A stretch of DNA of 64,000 nt from Adiantum capillus-veneris (taxonomy: Eukaryota; Streptophyta; Polypodiopsida; Polypodiales; Pteridaceae). The translations under genes and the position numbers were made by a program. The stretch spans positions 23,548,491 to 23,612,490 of the forward strand of contig CM043942.1 in NCBI GenBank assembly GCA_014529385.2, written 5' to 3'. Below, in pieces: positions 59,081-64,000 of this stretch (positions are counted from its first letter, which is position 1; the number at the start of each line of letters is the position of its first letter). The notes below the pieces were generated by a model. That model was not told the origin of the DNA. It made no database searches and saw only the letters and a list, made by a program, of their open reading frames with translations.

Positions 59081-59281
59081 CTATTGAAGTGATCTGAGTT
59101 GGAGAATATATGTGGGTTGTAAACCAAAGGCTTCAAGGTAAAGCTGTAATACATTTGGTGGATCTACCAGTTCACTTTCTTCCATCCACTTTGCATCCAT
59201 AGGTGGATAGTTCTTGAACTTCACCAAATAACGTCTTGCAACATTTCCCTTAACTTTTCTATCTTTTGGCATGCCCTTCAA
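59081..59281 (-). pseudogene. R9 chromodomain
   Basis: 66 codons containing RYLVKFKNYPPMDAKWMEES. This is the chromodomain core (YLVKWKGY...TWEP in the family) found at the C-terminus of chromovirus integrases, where it binds histone marks and steers integration. One of the usual aromatic cage Trp positions is Phe. No integrase precedes it. Confidence 0.75.
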
Positions 59282-60801
59282 AAGACTCGGTTGAGTCTTT
59301 AGCTTTCTCCACTTTCTTGACCCTTTTGGAAGCTTCGGGAGTCGCTTTTACGAAGGGCTTCTCTACCACATTTCTCTTTGATTGATCCTCTTTCTCGTTG
59401 CCCTAGAATCCACTGTCTTCTCCTCTCAACAAGGCATTACTAGTGCTGGCAACCTCCATTAGTTGAGTAAGGGTGGCCACTTTGTTCTTTGTACAATAAT
59501 TCCTGAGCCCTTTAGGTAGCCTACAACAATACTTCTCTATCTGCTCTGTCAATGGCACAAATCTTTAGGAAGTTACTGAAAGCAGCGCTTTACAAAACTT
59601 CTGATTGTACTCTTAAGTTTTTGCATCGAGTTGGTGCCAATCTGTCATGACATCAACTTCAAACTCATTTGACAGCCATGTAGATGCAAACATCTATTTG
59701 AAGTAACCCATGTGGCGGGTGCCTGTCCTTGCATCAATCATGTTGTCCACCATGAACACGCATTTCCTTTTAAGAAAGTGGCAGCTTTCCGGATTTCTAA
59801 AGCCTCGGGGAAATCCCCCCCCTAAATAGGCAATATCAAACTGTTGGAGTAAGGTAAGAGCTTGCGTCTTGTCTTCAAAACCATTGAAAGTATCAACGTC
59901 ACGGCTGTACCACCTTCTTTGTATGGTTTCGGCTTCTCAAGCACTGTCAAATTTTCATAGGGAAGTGTTTGCAACATGGGTACAATGGTTCAAATCATCT
60001 GTGCTCCTTGGCCATTAGTATCTTGGCTTCCTAGTGCCATATTTGCATGCTGATTAGAAAAACCAGCCATATCAAAATTGTTGTGTGGCATCCCAAATTG
60101 GTAGTGGGGCTTGATTACGTTGAAACCCTAGCTGTAAGCCGATATTACCATATATGGCATCACGCCTTGCATACCCCCAAACACTGTTCCTGGCATGTAC
60201 TACTGATTTCCAGGCGCATAACCAGCCATGCTTTGGAACACAGATCCACCTCCAAAATACTCAGGATGTATCGTGGGTGGTGGAAATACCATATGCATAG
60301 CCTAGAAGGTAGTTCCTTGTCCTCTTAGACCAACGCTTGGACGTTCAAAGGTGGTTGGTTGAACTGGAATAGCCAGAGTAATCAGCGTCTTAACCACTTG
60401 TTCATGGACAAAACAAGTTTGCCTTGGAGCCTCAAGTGACTCCACAACATGCGAATCCTCCTTGTCCTATTGGGTCACATTAGGGACTTGTGCTTGAGCC
60501 TCAATGGGCTCTACTAGATGAGAAAGTTGCCTTGCCTGCTGACACACTGGTGGACCTTGTAGAAACTCCACAAACATAGGATTCTCCATCAATCAAGTAA
60601 ACACATTCACAGCAGCAACCGACTGTGTCTTGAACCATCCTCATCAAGTTGCCTAGTCATCATCCCTTGAGCTTGTGGCGCATTCACATCAATAAAAGAT
60701 ACAGACAGTGGTGGCCGTGAACTGTCGCCAACCTCATACATTGGAGGAATAGCGTGCCTGTCCAGTGAAGAGGAACCCTCGGGCCTCTTCTCTAGTGTCA
60801 T
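59282..60801 (-). pseudogene. R9 gag, broken
   Basis: An N-terminal part is open at 60801-60607 (MTLEKRPEGSSSLDRH...). Further on, across stops and frame changes, come a Gly/Met/Pro-rich stretch, then KAATFLKGNACSWW, QEYNQKFCKALLS-like and LPKGLRNYCTKNKVATLTQL. These match the order of Gypsy retrotransposon gag capsid domains. A Ser/Lys-rich tail leads directly to the chromodomain. Confidence 0.65.
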
Positions 60802-60902
60802 TTATACTATCAACCATAGTGGAATTCCAAGTTAGTGTGCTTTGTGTCGATGCCCAAAACAGACCAAGGCTCACTTCTTGAGGAAAAAGTGATGCTTTCC
60901 TT

Positions 60903-61406
60903 TGTAGCCTCACTAAAGGGCGGTAAACATTGGCTTTCACCCGATCTATACGTCTACATTCCCTGTACTTTATGACACAAAGTAACTTTACAAATAAACC
61001 TGTAACTGAAACTCACAACTTCAAAACAATTTACGACTTGGTAGCTAGAGCACCCCCAAGTAGATAACGACACCCTATTGGCCCCAAAGGTTGGCGTCCC
61101 TTTCGGTATTCTTTATTCTTATTGCACTTGAGAAAAACCTATAAACTTCTACAAGCTGTCCCACATTTACCCAATTTCGATAGCATAACGGCAATAGAAG
61201 TCTTTACGGACAAAATCCCAAGTAAACGGTGATTTTCCACGCACAGAGCACTTTACAAAACCTGTTAAGAAATTACAGCACGCTGAATTCTTTGTTTTTG
61301 GCCTTCAATTTGCTGCCGATCACTTATGTGGGTAGCCCTCGAGCTCCCGCACTTGTAGAGGGTTACTTGCCCTTTGATTTAGACGAGATTTCTCGCAAGA
61401 AATCTT
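60903..61406 (-). repeat. 5' LTR of R9, partial
   Basis: Matches 57261-57896 with several indels. It is interrupted at 61406 by the start of R10. Confidence 0.7.
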
Positions 61407-61881
61407 TGTTAGAGTTGAGTTTCCTGTCTGGTGGTAGCTCCAGTATCTCCCAAGAGTAGATTAGGGAGTGGGTTGTTTTGTGGTTGTGCCTGGCCGTATC
61501 TAAGGTAGACGTACCTGTTCGCGGTGATGCACTCCAGGATGTTTCTCACCCGGTACGTTGGCATGAGGCGGGACCCCCGTTCCCAGGGTTTCCCAGGGTT
61601 AGAGTCTTGAGTACTCTGCAGTTTTGCTACTAAATGTGTGTCAGGTCACTTTCAGTGAGTTTATATATTCATTAGCCATTTATGAGGATCGTGGGGTTTT
61701 GCAGTAGGTAGGGCAAATATGGGATTTGCTTATATATGCAAACCATCCCCTTGTACCTTTGGCATATGTGTTGATCATTGCAAAGCTTCAGTGTTTGGGC
61801 GCACTCTCACTCTCTAGCGTTTTCTCATTGCTAGCATTTTCACCGTGTGTGGCTTCACCCTTTCTCTAGTGTTTTTGACCA

Positions 61882-61915
<34 letters not shown>

Positions 61916-62164
61916 AACGTTTTTCTCCAGTGATCGCTCTCTCCCTTGCTAGCGCCCCGTCTCCCTTGCCGTGTGCACACATGGCATTGCCTCCTGTGAG
62001 TTCTTGTGCCCGTTCGGTGGGTGGTACGCCCTAGGAGCTTGACGACAAAGAGATCCATCGCGATAGATGCGAGATGTATTGGCTGCCTAGTATGGAGAGG
62101 AGGTTTGCTTGCGGTTGCAGACAAGTTCACACCCGATGCACCCTTTTCCCCTGCACCTTTGACA
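61407..62164 (+). repeat. 5' LTR of R10
   Basis: 758 bp with a CT tract at 61885-61912 and a TATATA-type element near 61660-61670. The second LTR lies outside the window, so the ends rest on TG/CA and the primer-binding site. Confidence 0.75.
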
Positions 62165-62178
62165 TGGTATTAGAGCCA
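62165..62178 (+). promoter_or_regulatory. R10 primer-binding site
   Basis: TGGTATTAGAGCCA directly after the LTR, one mismatch to the initiator-Met site within the first 12 bases. Confidence 0.8.
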
Positions 62179-62351
62179 CAACGTGCTCTTGAATCCGATC
62201 TGTTTTTGGTGCGAGTTTTTGGTGCTGAATTTTTGCGACGAAAAGAGACGATCTGTTGTTTTTTCTGCGTTTTTTACTCATTTGGGGTTGATTTCAGCTG
62301 TAGTGGATAGATTTGCAGATTTACTCTTCTACCTCGACCTAGCCTTGTCAC

Positions 62352-63330
62352 ATGCCTAAGTTCTCCAACACCATGGAGAAGAGTGATGATTCTGACGCAA
62401 GTTTGGCCCGTGATGACGAAGTACATCCTGGGGATGACACCGGAGGTCGTGAACCAACCGTCAACGAGGAGTGGGGAGATTGGTCTCAGTTCTACCCTTG
62501 TGTATGTGATCAACCAATCAAGATACCACCCTCCCTACCTTCCCTCGGATCGGCAATTGAATAAAGACAACTATGCCATTTGGAAAGAAACAATGATGCC
62601 GGTCTTCGACTCTTATGAGCTTGGAGGTTTTGTCTTGAGCAACTTTCAAAAGCCAAAGGACCCTGCGGGAGCAAAGTTATGAGAGCGTGTCAATGCTCGA
62701 ATCTGGTCTTTCATTATCCTCAACAGTACACCATCAATTATTATTCACATACGATTGATGAAAGATGTGGAGTTGATTTGGGATTGGCTTGCTTCATTTT
62801 ATGATCGAGTTTCTCCAATGAAGCGGATAGCCCTCCAAGTGTAGTTGAGGACCCTGGATGCGGAACACTTTTCCATGCGGGATCACATGAACAAGATGCA
62901 GGAGCTTCAACAAGAGATACTTCATATGGAAAAGCTTATCAGTTTAAAGCACATGGCCATCTAGCCTTTGGCCCAATTACCTCCTCGATACACCAATTTC
63001 TATTTTTCATTGATTACGAGTGGCCGGTTGAATACTATCTCTTGGGACGAGATTGTTTCAATGGTATTGGACCAGGACGAGCGGTTCAATACAGGGAAGT
63101 GGTCAGGTTCGGAAGCCTTGACCGATTCTTCCAACAACAAGAAGTAGAAGGGTAAGAAGAAAAGCAACAATACCAAAGACAAGAAGAGTGATGCTGAGCG
63201 GGAAGCCTTGAAGGCGGAATGGCATTGTAACAGTTGCAGTGAGAAGTGACATTATTGGAAGAAGTGTCCAAAGCGAGTTGGAGATGCTTCGACTTCTTGG
63301 GCGGCAGTGGTGTAGTCACCAGCCTTTGTT
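62352..63330 (+). pseudogene. R10 gag
   Basis: ATG at 62352 with an acidic N-terminus. After a frameshift comes LNKDNYAIWKETMMPVFDSY (Copia gag), then WDWLASFYDRVSPMKRIAL and MRDHMNKMQELQQEIL between stops. The final zinc knuckle reads CNSCSEK, a stop, then HYWKKC, where a Gly is normal. Confidence 0.85.
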
Positions 63331-63810
63331 CATTTGGAGATTCTCTCCTTAAAGGACTCTCTAGGGGCATCGGAGGTTGAGTTGTTTCTTGCGGGTCAAG
63401 ATGATCGTGATTGGATTCTGGTCAGTGGTGCCTCAGGGCATACGACACCTTCGAAGGATCTTTTGTCCAACATGCGACGACACTATGGTACTATCGTCAT
63501 TGGCGACAAATCTGAAATTCTTATTCATAGCGAGGGATCTATGGAGCTCTTTCTTGACGGTAGAGGGGGTATGCATACCTCCAAGGTACTTTATTGTCCA
63601 AAGCTAGGATTTCGTCTTATGTCTGTGCACGAGGTGTGCAAGCTTGGCATGGAGGTGATTTCAGAGGTTGCGGTATCTATTCGGGATCGGCAATCCTTCA
63701 AAGAGGTTAGAGGGGGCTCGATGGAGAACGGCCTCTACAGGCTCCATGCTCTTTCTTCAGCAACACGGATACCCACAGGTATCTTTGGCATTACTGATTT
63801 GGTCATTTGA
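63331..63810 (+). pseudogene. R10 protease and gag-pre-integrase
   Basis: A 158-codon open part with DWILVSGASGHTTPSKDLL, in which the catalytic DSGA reads VSGA, so the Asp is lost. MHTSKVLYCPKLGFRLMSVH and ENGLYRLHAL follow, typical of the region between protease and integrase. Confidence 0.85.
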
Positions 63811-64000
63811 ACAATGATGCTCTTCGGCTTACTTTTCGTGAGCATATGCTTATAGGCTTACCAGATGTTGGGAGTAAGCATGGGAAATGCATTACTTGCA
63901 TTCGTGGGAAGCAACATCGAGAATCTATTTTGAGGCTTGCTACACGCCGAGCCATTGCCATTTTGGAGTTGGTTCGCACCGACCTTTGTGGACCTATAGA

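Larger units (their letters stand above)
57261..61406 (-). mobile_element. R9: pol-less gag-chromodomain LTR element, cut by R10
   Basis: One LTR spans 57261-58816, and its far end is preceded on the minus strand by the purine tract AAGAGGGGGGTA. A partial direct repeat of it lies at 60903-61406, where R10 breaks in. The 2.1-kb interior on the minus strand carries a Gypsy-type gag (60801 downward) and then a chromodomain (59281-59081). No protease, RT, RNase H or integrase is found between them. This suggests a non-autonomous chromovirus derivative. The frames are now broken. The LTR limits are inferred from TG/CA ends and the purine tract. Confidence 0.72.
61407..64000 (+). mobile_element. 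R10: Copia retrotransposon, runs off the window
   Basis: The 5' LTR 61407-62164 starts TGTTAGAG and ends TTGACA, with a primer-binding site directly after it. The coding part is read in several frames: gag from 62352, protease, then the integrase zinc region (GHLNNDALRL, CITCIRGKQHRES) and the beginning of the integrase core (ELVRTDLCGP) at the window edge. At least six stops or frameshifts show it is inactive. Confidence 0.88.

Overview
This is nuclear DNA of a land plant with a large, transposon-swollen genome. The evidence is one multi-exon plant gene with canonical GT-AG introns, dense nested Copia, Gypsy and LINE insertions, plant-type primer-binding sites and many (AG)n tracts. Divergence of the plant gene from the angiosperm protein and the very long intron suggest a fern or another non-angiosperm. 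That placement is inference.

The only host gene I can support is an orthologue of STOMATAL CYTOKINESIS DEFECTIVE 1 (SCD1), a DENN-domain protein of membrane traffic, on the + strand. Exon 1 is at 30812-30991 and exons 2-11 lie between 52880 and 56202. Splicing them gives about 484 uninterrupted codons covering the DENN module. Intron 1 is 21,888 bp (30992-52879) and is filled with retrotransposons. The C-terminal part of the usual SCD1 protein is not seen in the window. A candidate exon 12 runs into a stop at 56384-56386.

Everything else recognisable is retroelement. I name LINEs L1-L9 and LTR elements R1-R10. Left arm, 1-30474: L1 (1-410); Copia fragment R1 (730-1590, -); Copia R2 (1597-7260), split by non-autonomous R3 (4210-6359, target duplication TTGGT); LINE L2 (-), split by Gypsy R4 (8021-19574), itself split by R5 (9704-13259, duplication AGTTG); LINE ORF1 remnant L3 (-), split by Copia R6 (21322-26394, duplication TTGAA); LINE L4 (27540-28500, -); LINE L5 (29153-30474, -, 18-bp duplication) ending 337 bp before the SCD1 start codon.

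SCD1 intron 1: LINE L6 (-), split by R7 (33114-37356, duplication CCAAA), an LTR element whose only ORF encodes a 464-residue protein with no domain I recognise; LINE L7 (-), split by a young gag-less Copia R8 (42975-47211, duplication AAGGG); LINEs L8 and L9 (+). L6-L9 all end in (CT)n instead of poly(A).

Right arm, 56387-64000: R9 (57261-61406, -), a pol-less element with gag and a chromodomain, interrupted by Copia R10 (61407 to beyond the window). Six of the insertions have target-site duplications readable directly from the sequence (five LTR elements exact, plus LINE L5), and a seventh (R4) has one with a single mismatch supported by an uninterrupted paralogous site. The order of nesting is therefore well supported. 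Most TE genes are broken. The main exceptions are the R7 ORF, the integrase-RT-RNase H ORF of R8, and long stretches of the L6 and L7 ORF2.
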